The notes below the pieces were generated by a model. It did not search any database and had not been told where the DNA came from. It worked only from the letters and a program-made list of their open reading frames with translations. This document shows positions 9,871 to 19,872 of a stretch of DNA of 64,000 nucleotides, piece after piece (position 1 is the stretch's first letter; each line of letters opens with the position of its first letter). The position numbers and the translations under genes were made by a program. The DNA comes from Rebecca billardiae RCC1528 (lineage: Eukaryota > Haptophyta): the NCBI GenBank assembly GCA_965240325.2, contig OZ251241.1, positions 806,001 to 870,000 on the forward strand. Direction: 5' to 3'.

Positions 9871-12800
9871 ATGGCCGGTTTCAAACCAAAAACAAGCAGC
9901 AGCAGGACGGTAGCTCTGCAGCAGCAAGCACGGCAGCAGCATTCCTCCGAGCATCGCCGGAACGAGTGGGGCTCGCGCCGCCTCTCGCCTGCCTGCGCGG
10001 GTATCAGGGGCGCCGTCGGGGTCGCAGACATGTCTCCGGGCTGCGGTGAGGAGGCGCGTGGCCACCAACCCGGCCACAAGCTCTACAACATCACCGTGGA
10101 CGGCCGCCCGCGCAAGTTCACGCTGTACGTGCCGAGCACGTACGGCAGCGGCACCAAGTCGGTGCCGCTCGTGCTGGGCCTGCCCGGGACCTCGGACACG
10201 GCGGGCTGGTTCGAGATGTACTCGAATATCACGCACGTTGCGGATGAGTATGGCTTCGCCGTCGCCATCATGCGTGGCGAGAACGCCGAGTTCAACGTGC
10301 TCCGTGACTGCGCCACCCGCCCGCCGCCCGCAGCGGACGACGTCAAGTACGTGAGCGAAAGCCTCGACCTGATTGCCGAGAAGCTGTGCATCGACGCGAA
10401 CCGCATCCATGCGCTCGGCATGTCAGGCGGCGCCCGCTTCGCCAGCTGCCTCGCCGCGAACCTCTCCGACCGCATCGCCTCGATCGCGGCGGTCGCGGGC
10501 GTGCGCTACCCGCGGCCCAACCCGGCCAAGCGGCCCGTGCCCGTCCTGGCCGTGCACGGCACGCACGACGACGTCAACCCGTTCGGCGGCGGCGGCAACG
10601 ACGACCTCTGGGGCACGGGCGTCCTCGACGCCGTCGACGGCTGGGCTGACTTCAACGGCTGCACGCAGCTGAGCAGCACGCGCGTCCGGCTGCGCGGCGT
10701 GCTGAGCGACGACGATCTGCACAGCCCGTCGCACCGCGAGGACAAGATGATGCACCACGCCATGGTGGCGCACAACGGCTCGAACGTCAACCTGACCGCG
10801 CACACGGGGTGCCGCGCGGACGCCGACGTGCTGCTCTACTCCGTCGAGGGGCTCAAGCACCACTGGCCGGAGGCCATCGACGGCGAGCGCGTCGCCGGCT
10901 CGCACCGGCCGTGGGCCGCGGACGCAGACACGACCGTGCTCGCCGTGCGCTTCTTTGACGCGCACCCGCTCAAGTGGGCGGGCGCCGAGGACGGCGGAGG
11001 CGGCGCTGGGCGCGGTGGCGGTGCCGTGGTGCTCGTGCTCACGAGCGTCCTCCTCTCCGTGTGCCTGCTCATCTGCCTGCTGCTGCTCTGCCTGCTGCTG
11101 CTGCGCCGCCGCCGCGGCAAGGCCGTCTCCGCCTCGCCCGCTGAGGAGGCCGAAGCCACCGGCAAGTCGGCGACGAAGGGCTCGTCCAAGCCGCGCAAGG
11201 GCTCGTTGTCCAAGGGGTACGCGCCGCTCGACGAGGAGGAGGGCGGCGCAGGCGGTGGCGCGCTCTCGGCATCCGCGTCGAAGCGCCGCAAGTCCGGCAC
11301 GGCCGCAGCCAACGGCCGAGGAGGTGCGGACAAGGCCGGCGGCGGCCGCGTGGCCGACAAGGCTCAGGACAAGGCCGTGGCTCAGGCGGCAGCGACGCGC
11401 TCGGCGCGCAAGGGCACGGCCGCCAACGGCGACGGCTACGCCAAGCTCGACGACGACGAGGGCGCGAGCGACGAGCCCGCGGACGCGGCGGCTTCGAAGC
11501 GCAGCTCATCGCCCTCACTCTCGGCAGCCACGAGCAGCTTGAGCGCAGGCGCCAAGACGGTGCGCGGCGCCTCACCCGCGGGGCAGCGCGGCGCGGCGCG
11601 TGACGCGGAGGCGGCGGCGGCGGCTGTGAACGCCGGTGGCACCAGGGCCAAGCCGGACGCCGACACCGACCTCGGCGGCGTCGGCGCAGCCGACGGAGGC
11701 AGCGACGAGGACGGTGACAAGGGCACCACGCGCAGCGCCGGACGCAGCCCCGCCAACCAGTCTGGCCGCGGTCCTGTCGCCAAGTCTGCGTCGACCGGAG
11801 CGCTCAAGGCGTTGGGCACGGCCGTCCGAGCGATGCGGCGCACGACCTCGTCGCCGACAGCGCCGCGCTCTCCCCGCTCGACGACGCCCCAGCCGATGCC
11901 GCCCAAGTCGCCGCGCTCGCCGGCGTTGTCACCGCGGCCGTCAGTGAGCGCCAAGGCGCCCACGCTCGTGCGCTCGTCGACGCCGCCGCCGCCGCGCGTC
12001 GCGTCCCGCCCGGTCGCACAGCGCGACGAGCTGCGCACCGCGGCGGCGGCGCCGACGCTCGGCGTGTCTCGAGCCGCACCGCCGCCGAAGCGGCTGCAGC
12101 AGCCGGGCAGCGAGGCGCGTGAGCTGAGGCCGCCGTACATTGCACAGTCGCGCTCGTCGCCACCGCTGAAGAGTGCGCAGCAGCAGAAGCCGCGCGCCGC
12201 GCGCGCCGCTGACGAGGGCCCCTCGAGCGCGAGTGCCGAGAGCGGCGACGCCGGTGGTGCGGGGCTGCGCAGGCCGCGCGCGCGCTCCTCGCCAAGCCCG
12301 GGCAGCGCGGCATCCTCTCCCACCAAGCCAGCGCCGCCGGCCAGGGCTGCGCCCACGAGTGCTAGCAGCACGCGCAAGCCCTCGAGCGCGTGCTCGCGCG
12401 TGTCCGCGGCCTCGCCGGGGGCGCGCGCAGCGCCAGCCGCCTCGCCCTCGGCGGCGCGCGGCGAGCAGCGGCGTGCGTCCGGCTCGTCCGCGCGGGCCAC
12501 GGCGGCGGAACCGCGCTCGCCGGCACGCTCGCCGGCGCGATCGCCGGCGCGATCGCCGGCGCGATCGCCGGCGCGATCGCCGGCGCGATCGCCGGCGCGA
12601 TCGCCGGCGCGATCGCCGGGCGGCAGTGGTAAGTCTTCGCGGCGCGCGAGCGCGGGCTCGAGCAGGAACGCGGCGGTGCAGGTGTCCGCGCGGCCGCCCG
12701 CAGAGGCGCCTCCGGCGGTGCGGAGTGGCACCGGCGGCGGGCGGCGCGGCTCGCAGGGCAGGGCAGCGCCGGCTCCCTCGACGCGCCGTGAGCTCGATCC

Positions 12801-13011
12801 CACGGTGCTGCGCGGCGGGCGAGACGACTTTGAGCGTGCACTCGATGCGCTGCGCGCCGCGTCATCGCTAGCCGAGGCGCAGAAGGAGCGGGTGCGGATG
12901 CTCGGTGGCAAGGCGGTCGCGCACAGCAGCAGCAGTGGCGGCGGTGCGGGCGCGCCGCGTCAGCAGCCCTCGCAGTCGGCATCATCGTCGCGGCGGCAGA
13001 GTCGGTCGTGA
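9871..13011 (+). CDS. Membrane-anchored LpqC/PHB-depolymerase-like esterase with long low-complexity tail
   Basis: A single open frame of 1,046 codons; a start at 10030 (residue 54) is equally possible. Residues about 70-375 form an alpha/beta-hydrolase of the polyhydroxybutyrate depolymerase/feruloyl esterase type. The nucleophile motif GMSGG has Ser185, the acid probably lies in HGTHDDVNPF, and the His in LKHHWPEA. Residues about 384-412 are a strong membrane span followed by RRRRG, then about 630 residues rich in Ser, Ala, Pro and Arg, including nine SPAR repeats near 12519-12620. The hydrolase should face outside or the lumen, with the tail in the cytosol. No signal peptide is seen at either start. 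An upstream ATG at 9742 opens a hydrophobic leader, but I could not join it in frame. A possible AATAAA signal is at 13102-13107. Confidence 0.8.
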   Translation: MAGFKPKTSSSRTVALQQQARQQHSSEHRRNEWGSRRLSPACAGIRGAVGVADMSPGCGEEARGHQPGHKLYNITVDGRPRKFTLYVPSTYGSGTKSVPLVLGLPGTSDTAGWFEMYSNITHVADEYGFAVAIMRGENAEFNVLRDCATRPPPAADDVKYVSESLDLIAEKLCIDANRIHALGMSGGARFASCLAANLSDRIASIAAVAGVRYPRPNPAKRPVPVLAVHGTHDDVNPFGGGGNDDLWGTGVLDAVDGWADFNGCTQLSSTRVRLRGVLSDDDLHSPSHREDKMMHHAMVAHNGSNVNLTAHTGCRADADVLLYSVEGLKHHWPEAIDGERVAGSHRPWAADADTTVLAVRFFDAHPLKWAGAEDGGGGAGRGGGAVVLVLTSVLLSVCLLICLLLLCLLLLRRRRGKAVSASPAEEAEATGKSATKGSSKPRKGSLSKGYAPLDEEEGGAGGGALSASASKRRKSGTAAANGRGGADKAGGGRVADKAQDKAVAQAAATRSARKGTAANGDGYAKLDDDEGASDEPADAAASKRSSSPSLSAATSSLSAGAKTVRGASPAGQRGAARDAEAAAAAVNAGGTRAKPDADTDLGGVGAADGGSDEDGDKGTTRSAGRSPANQSGRGPVAKSASTGALKALGTAVRAMRRTTSSPTAPRSPRSTTPQPMPPKSPRSPALSPRPSVSAKAPTLVRSSTPPPPRVASRPVAQRDELRTAAAAPTLGVSRAAPPPKRLQQPGSEARELRPPYIAQSRSSPPLKSAQQQKPRAARAADEGPSSASAESGDAGGAGLRRPRARSSPSPGSAASSPTKPAPPARAAPTSASSTRKPSSACSRVSAASPGARAAPAASPSAARGEQRRASGSSARATAAEPRSPARSPARSPARSPARSPARSPARSPARSPARSPGGSGKSSRRASAGSSRNAAVQVSARPPAEAPPAVRSGTGGGRRGSQGRAAPAPSTRRELDPTVLRGGRDDFERALDALRAASSLAEAQKERVRMLGGKAVAHSSSSGGGAGAPRQQPSQSASSSRRQSRS
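12519..12620 (+). repeat. 12-base tandem repeat encoding SPAR
   Basis: The unit TCGCCGGCGCGA is repeated head to tail about nine times inside the esterase tail, giving serial Ser-Pro-Ala-Arg. The bases are almost identical between copies, which indicates slippage. Ser-Pro with a nearby Arg is a possible proline-directed kinase site array. Confidence 0.95.
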
Positions 13012-13883
13012 TCTTGCGCGCCGTGATGTGAGTGACGATGGCGACTGTCTCTGTGTGATACTGATACTGCGCGAGTACTGCGCCGTCTCAGGGGCCGGGC
13101 TAATAAAATATCATTATTATAAATGTCGTAGTAAGGCGCGCGCGTCGTAGTAGACGTGCGCTGCTGAGTGCGGTGACTCAGCGGTGACTGCGGTGAGTGC
13201 CGTGCTGCTGCGGCAGCTGAATCAGCTGTCTTCAGCTGATCGACTGAGGGCAGTGAGGCGGTAACAGAATCAGATCGTCGTCGTCGACGAGTGACGACGT
13301 CACTCGGCGGTCAGACGTCCGCCCGGGACCGGCGCGACGACGGTGCTGTGCTGAAGTGTGAGGAGCTATTGGAGCTAATGTCCGTAGTCGAGACTCGAGT
13401 CAGAGTGTCGTATGTACTCGGTCCGCTGGCATCGAGTCGTGTCCGACTCTCTGGCTCTCTGCCAGTGTGTGTGTGAGTGTGAGTGAGTGAGACGGCGACG
13501 GCGCGGACGGAAGTCGGCTGCGGGCTAGCTAGTCAGTCGTCGATCTAGATTCTACTAGCACTATAGTAGCAGGCTAGTGCGGAAGCCCGCTCCGCAGCGG
13601 CCCGGTCGGCGGTCCGCAGCCTAAGTAGTCAGAGTCAGACTAGATAAGAGTCAGCATCATCAAACTTACGCTAGCTGCTAATATACGGCGGAGTACTAGA
13701 CTCGGTCGGAGCCGGCGCCGAGGCCGCCGGGCGGCGGGCCGCTCCACCCGGAGCGGTGCGCAAGGTGGCGAGTGACGAATCATCTAGAGTTGTGTCGTCG
13801 CGGACTCGGTCCTCAGTATTAAGCTGACAGTCGTAGTAGCGCACTGACAGTCTGACCGCCAACGGTCTGAGTGAGTCGCTGAG
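13012..13883. other. Intergenic region between esterase and UBA3 (tail to tail)
   Basis: Holds a possible polyadenylation signal near 13102 and many short palindromes built from CAGCTGA, GACGTC and TCGACGA elements between 13200 and 13330. No coding frame is supported. Confidence 0.5.
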
Positions 13884-15650
13884 TCAGCCGTCGACGAAGC
13901 GGATCACCACGGTCGTGTTGGAGGGCAGCGTCGCGTCGGTGACGGTCAGGAGCGCGCCATCGCGCACCAGCTCGGTCATGTTCAGCGCCAGATTTGGCCG
14001 CGACGTCGCCTCGAGTGCGCCTCGCACGTACAGCGTGTCGCCGCGCAGGCCGCCTTCGCTCCGCACGGACGGCGCCTTGAAGCGCGTGCGCTCGTCCTCG
14101 ACCAGCATGCCCAGAACCTTCTCGAGCGTGGCGGAGCGCGGCACGGCGAGCTCGATGCGCGCGGACGAGCACGCGATGCACGACGGGTTGCGCTCGTACG
14201 CGAACGTCGGCGCGTACAGCCCGTTCGTGCCCATGTACATCGTGTTGTTGTTCAGGTAGGCCGAGCAGTTGGTGACGATCTTGAGCGCCTCTGTCGCGCA
14301 CATCGCGGACACGATCGCGTTGGTCGACGCGATGGCAGGGATGATGTTCTTGATCACGCCCTGCGCCTGCGTGAGCGAGACGCCCGGGATGCCGAACTGC
14401 TTCGCGCGCTCCGCCGCCTTCGCGTGCACCCACAGCTGGTACTCCGGGTCGTCCGTGTCCGGCTTGGCCGCGCCCGGGTGCTCGCGCTCGTACTGGATCA
14501 GGTGCGCGTACAGCACGCAGTGTGCCGCGTTGCGCGGCGTCTCGGCGATGGTGCACAGCGGCACGGCGAGTTGCGGCGGGAAGAGGTCGAGCGTGCACTC
14601 GAAGCACGCGCTCACCTGCATGCCGCGCCGCGCGCCGGCCGCGTCGAGAGCGGGCGCCACGAGGTCAGCCGCGCGCGCGCGTGCGCGGCGCGCGCATGCG
14701 CGTGTGCACGCGCGCGCGGGCAGGCGCCACGGCCGCCCGCGTGCGCGGCCGGCGCAGCCTGCGAGCGGCTGCCCACCTTGGGGAAGATGACGCGCGCGTG
14801 GCCCTTGAGCCCCTCCGTGCCACCGTCGATCATCGGGATCACCGACGTCAGGTCCGGCTTCATCTTGCCGTCCGGACCAGCCTCGTAGTTGACGAGCGAG
14901 CAGACCATCGAGTTGATCCAACGGCGCGCTGCCAGGGAGCCGCGCGCGGTCGGGCGCGCGGTGGTGCGCGGTCGGGCGCGCAGCGCGCGTCGAGAGGCGA
15001 GCGGCGGCGGTGCCGCGCGTGGGGCCCGCACGCACGCGCACGCCGACGCGAGCTCCTGCACGCGCCGGGCCGGGCACGCGCGCCTCGGCGCGCACGGCGG
15101 CGCGGGCGCGCACCTTCGATCGAGTCGAGCCCAAGCACGATGATCTGGAACTGGCGGTAGAAGTCGGCGTCCTTGTCCTGGATCTTGCAGAAGTGCGGCG
15201 TGACGGTGACGCCACGCACGCGGCGCATGACGAACTCGGCAGCCACCTGCGTCGGCGCACAACGCGGCGGAGCGGCTCGGCGAGCGCGCACGCACGTGCG
15301 AGCTGCGTGGACGAGCGGCGCGACGCGCACACCTCTGCCTTTGGTCGCCCGACGTCACCGCCTCGGAAGAGGAACTGCCGGTTGAGGTTCGTGACGTCGA
15401 TCGTGTCGAGGTCGATCACGTCGATCTGCCCGAAGCCCACGAGAGCCAGGTCTTTGAGCAGCTCGCAACCAAGCCCGCCTGCGCCGATGACGAGCACGCG
15501 CGCCATCGTGCGCAGGAACGGGAGGATGTCGGGCGACGGCTCGAAGGCCACCCGATCGTCGAAGAGAGTGCCATAGTTGTTGTGATTCGCAAGAGGCGCT
15601 GTGCGCAGCAGCAGCTGGTTGACGTCCTGGAAGCGCTCGGCGTCGCTCAT
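13884..15650 (-). CDS. UBA3: NEDD8-activating enzyme E1 catalytic subunit (UBA3)
   Basis: Activates NEDD8 with ATP and passes it through a catalytic cysteine to the E2 UBC12, feeding cullin neddylation. It works as a dimer with NAE1, which is not in this window. Four exons (15333-15650, 15114-15246, 14777-14928, 13884-14615) give 444 residues; the human protein has 463. The adenylation domain shows [34 protein letters not shown] and GRPKAEV, followed by GLDSI and ARRWIN. The catalytic cysteine is Cys222 in [11 protein letters not shown]. The zinc site is formed by C205/C208 and the CIAC pair. The C-terminal ubiquitin-fold domain ends in VVIRFVDG. All introns restore alignment to human UBA3 without gaps at the junctions. 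The open frame extends upstream of the ATG chosen, but that part matches nothing. Confidence 0.95.
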   Translation of the reverse strand: MSDAERFQDVNQLLLRTAPLANHNNYGTLFDDRVAFEPSPDILPFLRTMARVLVIGAGGLGCELLKDLALVGFGQIDVIDLDTIDVTNLNRQFLFRGGDVGRPKAEVCASRRSSTQLARACALAEPLRRVVRRRRWLPSSSCAACVASPSRRTSARSRTRTPTSTASSRSSCLGSTRSKVRARAAVRAEARVPGPARAGARVGVRVRAGPTRGTAAARLSTRAARPTAHHRAPDRARLPGSAPLDQLDGLLARQLRGWSGRQDEAGPDVGDPDDRRWHGGAQGPRARHLPQGGQPLAGCAGRARGRPWRLPARACTRACARRARARAADLVAPALDAAGARRGMQVSACFECTLDLFPPQLAVPLCTIAETPRNAAHCVLYAHLIQYEREHPGAAKPDTDDPEYQLWVHAKAAERAKQFGIPGVSLTQAQGVIKNIIPAIASTNAIVSAMCATEALKIVTNCSAYLNNNTMYMGTNGLYAPTFAYERNPSCIACSSARIELAVPRSATLEKVLGMLVEDERTRFKAPSVRSEGGLRGDTLYVRGALEATSRPNLALNMTELVRDGALLTVTDATLPSNTTVVIRFVDG

Positions 15651-16032
15651 CGCGAGCCTCGACGGCGGGCGCTGCGCCACCGACGACTTGGTGCACGGCG
15701 TGCGTGCGCGGCTGGGCTGGTACAGTAGGGAGGGAGTCCGGTGCGTCAGGACAAGTCTCTCGGTGCGCACGCACGGCAGCACGTACGTGTGCATGCCGCT
15801 CAGGCCTTGGTCAGTGCGCGGAGGGCGTAGGCCGTAACTCAGACGCGTCTGAGGCGACGCACAGCTCACTGTTCATTGGCAGTGTTCGGCCGCATACACG
15901 CGCATATGTATTTATCCTACTCTGAGGGGTGACACTGCCAGGCGCCGCCGCGAGACGCACGGCGAGGGTTGAGGCACGGCCGCGCAAATCACGATACTGT
16001 ACGAGTGCTGACTTGCCGAGTGATGAATACAT
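15651..16032. other. Intergenic region between UBA3 and MND1
   Basis: About 380 bases upstream of UBA3 and downstream of MND1, both on the minus strand, so it should hold the UBA3 promoter. No specific motif recognised. Confidence 0.5.
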
Positions 16033-16710
16033 TCAGTCGAGCGTCTCGAAGAACGAGCCACCGCGGATGCCCATCCACGAGTCGAATTGCGCCTTGTCCA
16101 TGCCCTGCTTCTTGACAAAGTAGCTCTTGTAGATCGCAATGTTGTCCGTCCACCGATTCACGCCCTCCTTCATGCGCGGCAGGGCGCTGGCCATGCGCCG
16201 CAGCTGCTCGGCCTCGTTCTCGTCGCCGCTCTTCACCTTTGCTTCGAGCGCCGCACGCTCGCGCTTCACGCGCTCGAGCTGCTGCACGCGCTGCTGGTAC
16301 TCCGGCGCCGATGGAGGCACCACGATCGCGGCCTCGGCCTCTGCCAGCAGCGCCTTCTGCCTCGCCTCGTATTCGACGCACTGCTGCTCGTCGCGCTCGA
16401 GGTCCTGCAGGCGCACGCGCTTGGCCTGCGCGACTGCCGACGGGAACGACCAAAAGTACGTGCTGGTGCCAATCTTCTCCATGTTGATCAGATTGTCGTG
16501 GTACAGCTCCATCGTGACATCCTTCACAGCCTGCTGCACGACCTGCTTGGCCTTGGGCGCAATCCGCTCCAGGTCCTTGAGCTGGTACGGGCGCACGGGC
16601 TGCTCGTGGAAGATCTCGAGCAAGCGCTTGCGCTTCTCGGCCGCTGACACGCCCTTCTTCGATGCCTGCGCGCGCGGAGGCCCGGGGCAGTCGCGTGAGG
16701 CGGAGCGCAT
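16033..16710 (-). CDS. MND1: Meiotic nuclear division protein 1 (MND1)
   Basis: Partner of HOP2. The heterodimer stimulates DMC1/RAD51 strand invasion during meiotic recombination, so the gene argues for a sexual cycle. The 225-residue frame matches the family from KKGVSAAEKRKRLLEIF onward. An N-terminal winged helix (YQLKDLERIAPK, then INMEKIGTSTYFWSFPS) is followed by a long coiled coil (about residues 100-165). The conserved end NRWTDNIAIYKSYFVKK leads to a final GI motif. Human MND1 has 205 residues. The start is uncertain: ATG at 16710 gives about 18 extra residues, and a pyrimidine/GCGCAG tract just before the ASKKG codons could be an acceptor joining a tiny first exon. It is head-to-head with the next gene, 228 bases apart. 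Confidence 0.9.
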   Translation of the reverse strand: MRSASRDCPGPPRAQASKKGVSAAEKRKRLLEIFHEQPVRPYQLKDLERIAPKAKQVVQQAVKDVTMELYHDNLINMEKIGTSTYFWSFPSAVAQAKRVRLQDLERDEQQCVEYEARQKALLAEAEAAIVVPPSAPEYQQRVQQLERVKRERAALEAKVKSGDENEAEQLRRMASALPRMKEGVNRWTDNIAIYKSYFVKKQGMDKAQFDSWMGIRGGSFFETLD

Positions 16711-16938
16711 GCGAGGTAGGGCCGCAGCGCGCTTCCCGCTCGACCGGCGAGGCGCAGCCCACCATCGTGTGCTGGTTGAAGCAAAGGCCAAACGGTCGCC
16801 TCCTGGCTTGGATTTCGCGTGAAAATGAAATCGATATCGATTCATTTTTCCGCGGGGCTACAGCGGTGCGCTCGCGTGCGGTGCCTGCTCAAGCCGCCGC
16901 GAAGGACCCGTGCTGGTGAGTGACCTCGCCGAGACGGG

Positions 16939-18129
16939 ATGCACGTCGCAACGCGTCACGTGCGGCGGTTGTGCACGCGTGCGATGGGGCTCGCTCCGTC
17001 GGACGCCGCGCTACAGCTTGCGCAGCTCCCCGAGTTCGCCGAGGCGCGCAGCCTGGTCGCGCGAGGGGCCCACGCCGACGCTGCGCCGCTGATCGCGCGA
17101 GCCCTCGACATCTGCACGCACATGCCGATGCCATCGATGCGCTTCCTCGCGCTCGAGGCGAGGGCGAGCGTGGAGGCGGCGATGGGGCAGCTCGACGCCG
17201 AGCTTGACACGCGCACACGCCTCGTGGCGGACACGCCGGGCTGCTCGCCAGCCGAGGCGGCACTCGCGCGGCACGGGCTGGTGTTGTGTCGGCTGCGCCG
17301 CGGCGAGGCGCGCGACGCGGAAGCGGAGGCATCCGCCGCGCTCGAGGCGTGCACGGATCTCCCGTGGGAGGCGTCCGCGATGTTCAAGCTGCACCTGCTC
17401 GCCGCGGCGTACGGAGACGGACCAGTCGACGGTGACAGCATGCGTGAGCGCGCGCGCGCGCTCACAGCGGCGCTTCCGGACGACAGCCCACAGGCGCAGC
17501 GCTTCGAGTGGGAGGCGAAGCTCCTGCTCGGCGAGTACCTGACGGCGTCGGACGCGGATGACGCGTCGGCGCAGGCTCTCGACGCGCTCGCGGGGATGCT
17601 CCCCGGTGGCACGGGCTGCGTGGGCCGATTGGGGTGCGGATGGGAGCTGGCGACAGAAGCGGCCCTGGTGGCAGCGGACGCGCACGCCCAAGCCGCCGAG
17701 CTCGAGAAGGCCGAGAACGTGCTGGCCTGCGGGCTGCGGCTCGCGCAGTCGCACGCGGCCGAGGCGAGCGTGCTGGTGCCCCGATGTGTCCATGCGCTCG
17801 CCCTCGTCTTTGATGAGAAGCGTGACGCGCTCACCGCCGAAGGCCTCCACCGCTCGGCTGTCGATCAGCTCGCGAGCTCGCCGCGCGTCGGCACGCTTGC
17901 GGGCGCGCGCGCGCTCCACGCTGCGCTCCTCGCCTACGCCCGGTTGCTCGACGGGCTCGAGACCAACGGCAGGCCCCGGCGCACCGAGGCAGAGCAACAC
18001 CGCACACGCGCAGACGAGCTCGCCGCACATTTTGACGGGCAGCTGTCGAGCCGGTTTGGTCATGCGTGCTTCATCGACGCATATGATGCTCGGCACACCT
18101 GGGCGTGGTGGCAGGCTTCGTCATCGTGA
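16939..18129 (+). CDS. Helical-repeat (TPR-like) protein of unknown function
   Basis: I do not recognise this gene. The 396-residue frame is Ala/Leu/Glu-rich and reads as repeated helix pairs with TPR-like spacing, for example around EARSLVARGAHADAAPLI, QAAELEKAENVLACGLRLA and GARALHAALLAYARLLDGL. The first 16 residues contain four Arg and no acidic residue before a second Met (position 16), which would suit a mitochondrial presequence; translation might instead begin at that Met at 16984. No enzyme motif or membrane span is seen. It shares a 228-base intergenic space with MND1. Confidence 0.6.
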   Translation: MHVATRHVRRLCTRAMGLAPSDAALQLAQLPEFAEARSLVARGAHADAAPLIARALDICTHMPMPSMRFLALEARASVEAAMGQLDAELDTRTRLVADTPGCSPAEAALARHGLVLCRLRRGEARDAEAEASAALEACTDLPWEASAMFKLHLLAAAYGDGPVDGDSMRERARALTAALPDDSPQAQRFEWEAKLLLGEYLTASDADDASAQALDALAGMLPGGTGCVGRLGCGWELATEAALVAADAHAQAAELEKAENVLACGLRLAQSHAAEASVLVPRCVHALALVFDEKRDALTAEGLHRSAVDQLASSPRVGTLAGARALHAALLAYARLLDGLETNGRPRRTEAEQHRTRADELAAHFDGQLSSRFGHACFIDAYDARHTWAWWQASSS

Positions 18130-19031
18130 ATCACTCAGCGGTGCCAGCCGTCGCAGACCGGCTGGGCCCAAACCCGCTCGACATGGTCCGCGGCTGGGCC
18201 GACACTCGAGTCTCGTGAGTCGAGAGGCGATATGGAGGCTCACTCACAATGCTCATTTCACTCTCGGCAGTCTTCACGCGGGCGGCAGTTCAGACGGCTG
18301 GTCGGCTGCGGAGTGCGGTGGCTAGCCTATCTATTGTAGTTATTGACTGGACATACACTGGTTATTAGCAGCCGGCTGGTGAGTGGCGGCCGGGTGGCGG
18401 CGGGCTGTCCGCTGTGACATCGTCATAGCGCGGCATCAGTCTCAGCTCAGATCAGCAGCACCGGGTCGGGTCTGCGCAGGCTGCACGGGCGGCGCGGTCC
18501 GAGCCCGCGTCATGCTACTGGCCAGTTGTGCGCGGCCCGCGGCTGAACTATACTGTCGTCAATATTATATAAGCAGACGACTGGCGATGATGCTGACCGT
18601 CGACAGCACTGTTGACTGTAGTCGGATCACGGATGATGATGACTCAGATGAGCGCCGGCGGCGCCGGGCGGCGCGGACGGCGGAGCAGTCACGGAGCGGG
18701 CCGCTCCGCGAGTCCCGGGGCACGGTCGTGAGTCGTCATCGCGGCACGCAGCATCGCGTCGTCAGTGTCACGACTCATGGGCAAGTGGCCGGCAGCCTGA
18801 GAGTTGCGAGCCCGCGGCCCGCGGCCGTGCCCACATGCATGCTGCAGGGTTCCGCCTGACACTTCCCGGGGCGTGTCCAGACTCCAGTCTCCGGACCGCA
18901 CACGGCGGCAGGTACGGTCCGCTGGTGCAAGAGCAGATGCTCACGATGGCACGCACGCGCACACGGGGGGCATCAGCAGGCCAGTGCGCCCACGTGGAGG
19001 AGAGCACCCGTGTTGTCGATGCGTTGTAGCT
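18130..19031. other. Intergenic region
   Basis: Between convergent genes. It contains GC-rich inverted segments around 18650-18790 and otherwise nothing recognisable. Confidence 0.5.
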
Positions 19032-19634
19032 TCATTCATTTGGTGCCTCCGCCTGCACCTCCGCACGGATGACGATATCCTCGTCTCTTGGCGCGAAAAT
19101 CTTCTTGCCGTTGTCGAGCTCGATCTGGTATGGTGCGAATTGGCCGGTCTCCCAGCCGGGCTCGCGGTACCACTGGAGAATAACGGTGCCTGCGGCCCAG
19201 GTGTTCGGGCCGACCCGGCACTCCACGCGCGCGCCCACATCGAAGCGCAGCTGCACATCGGGCGGATCACCAGACTCCGGCGGTGGCGGCCATTCGATCT
19301 GCTCGCCGCGGCCCCACCCTTCGAGGACGTCGCCTGGTGGCATGAAGTCCTGGAGGTCCTCGACGGTGACATCGTCGACCTCCTTCGGGATGCCGAACAT
19401 CTGCACCGGCGCGTCCTTGTAGATGATTCGGATGATCGTGTCCACCGGGGCACACTCTGGGTCGCCACAAATCATCTCGCTCACTGTGATGTCCTCGATC
19501 AGCGCCATCGCGGCTTCCGGCACGAGCTCGGTGAAGCTCTGCTTCACCTTCTGCATGAATTGCTTCTTCGCATCCTTCTTCTTGCCAGCCTCGGGGTCCA
19601 TGAAGCGCCCGAACGGATTCATCTTCTTGTTCAT
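19032..19634 (-). CDS. Conserved algal protein with C-terminal Tudor-like domain
   Basis: 200 residues in one exon. The N-terminus is basic (MNPFGRFMDPEAGKKKDAKK). Residues about 30-110 form a region with CGDPECAPVDTIIRIIYKD and are unassigned. Residues about 135-195 match a small beta-rich module common in diatom, haptophyte and prasinophyte proteins, with GARVECRVG, then YREPGW, APYQIELDNGKKIFAPRDED. From its conserved spacing this module looks like a Tudor/SH3-type barrel; that is my reading and not a confirmed fold. A Pro-rich linker (WPPPPESGDPP) joins the parts. It lies head-to-head with the PPIL6-like gene, 238 bases apart. The function is unknown. Confidence 0.7.
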   Translation of the reverse strand: MNKKMNPFGRFMDPEAGKKKDAKKQFMQKVKQSFTELVPEAAMALIEDITVSEMICGDPECAPVDTIIRIIYKDAPVQMFGIPKEVDDVTVEDLQDFMPPGDVLEGWGRGEQIEWPPPPESGDPPDVQLRFDVGARVECRVGPNTWAAGTVILQWYREPGWETGQFAPYQIELDNGKKIFAPRDEDIVIRAEVQAEAPNE

Positions 19635-19872
19635 GACCCGCCGCCTCCAATGCTCCAGACACGGGGGGCGATGGCAATGGCGGACGCCGCGGAGATCTTC
19701 CGGAGAGGAGCCGGCGAGCCGCGCGAAGATGCAAAGCAGAGCTAGAGCGTGCCGGACGCACGGCTCCGCTGTCCGCAAAATAATTTCCGGCCGTTCCGGC
19801 CGGCGTTGTGTCGTTACTTGATCGTTTCTCGACCCTGCAGCACCCCTCCGTGGTGGCCTCACGTCGCGGAAA

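Noticed and set aside
12519-12620. Regular short repeats that could suggest a CRISPR array
   Set aside because: There are no spacers; these are head-to-tail 12-base coding repeats in a eukaryotic gene.
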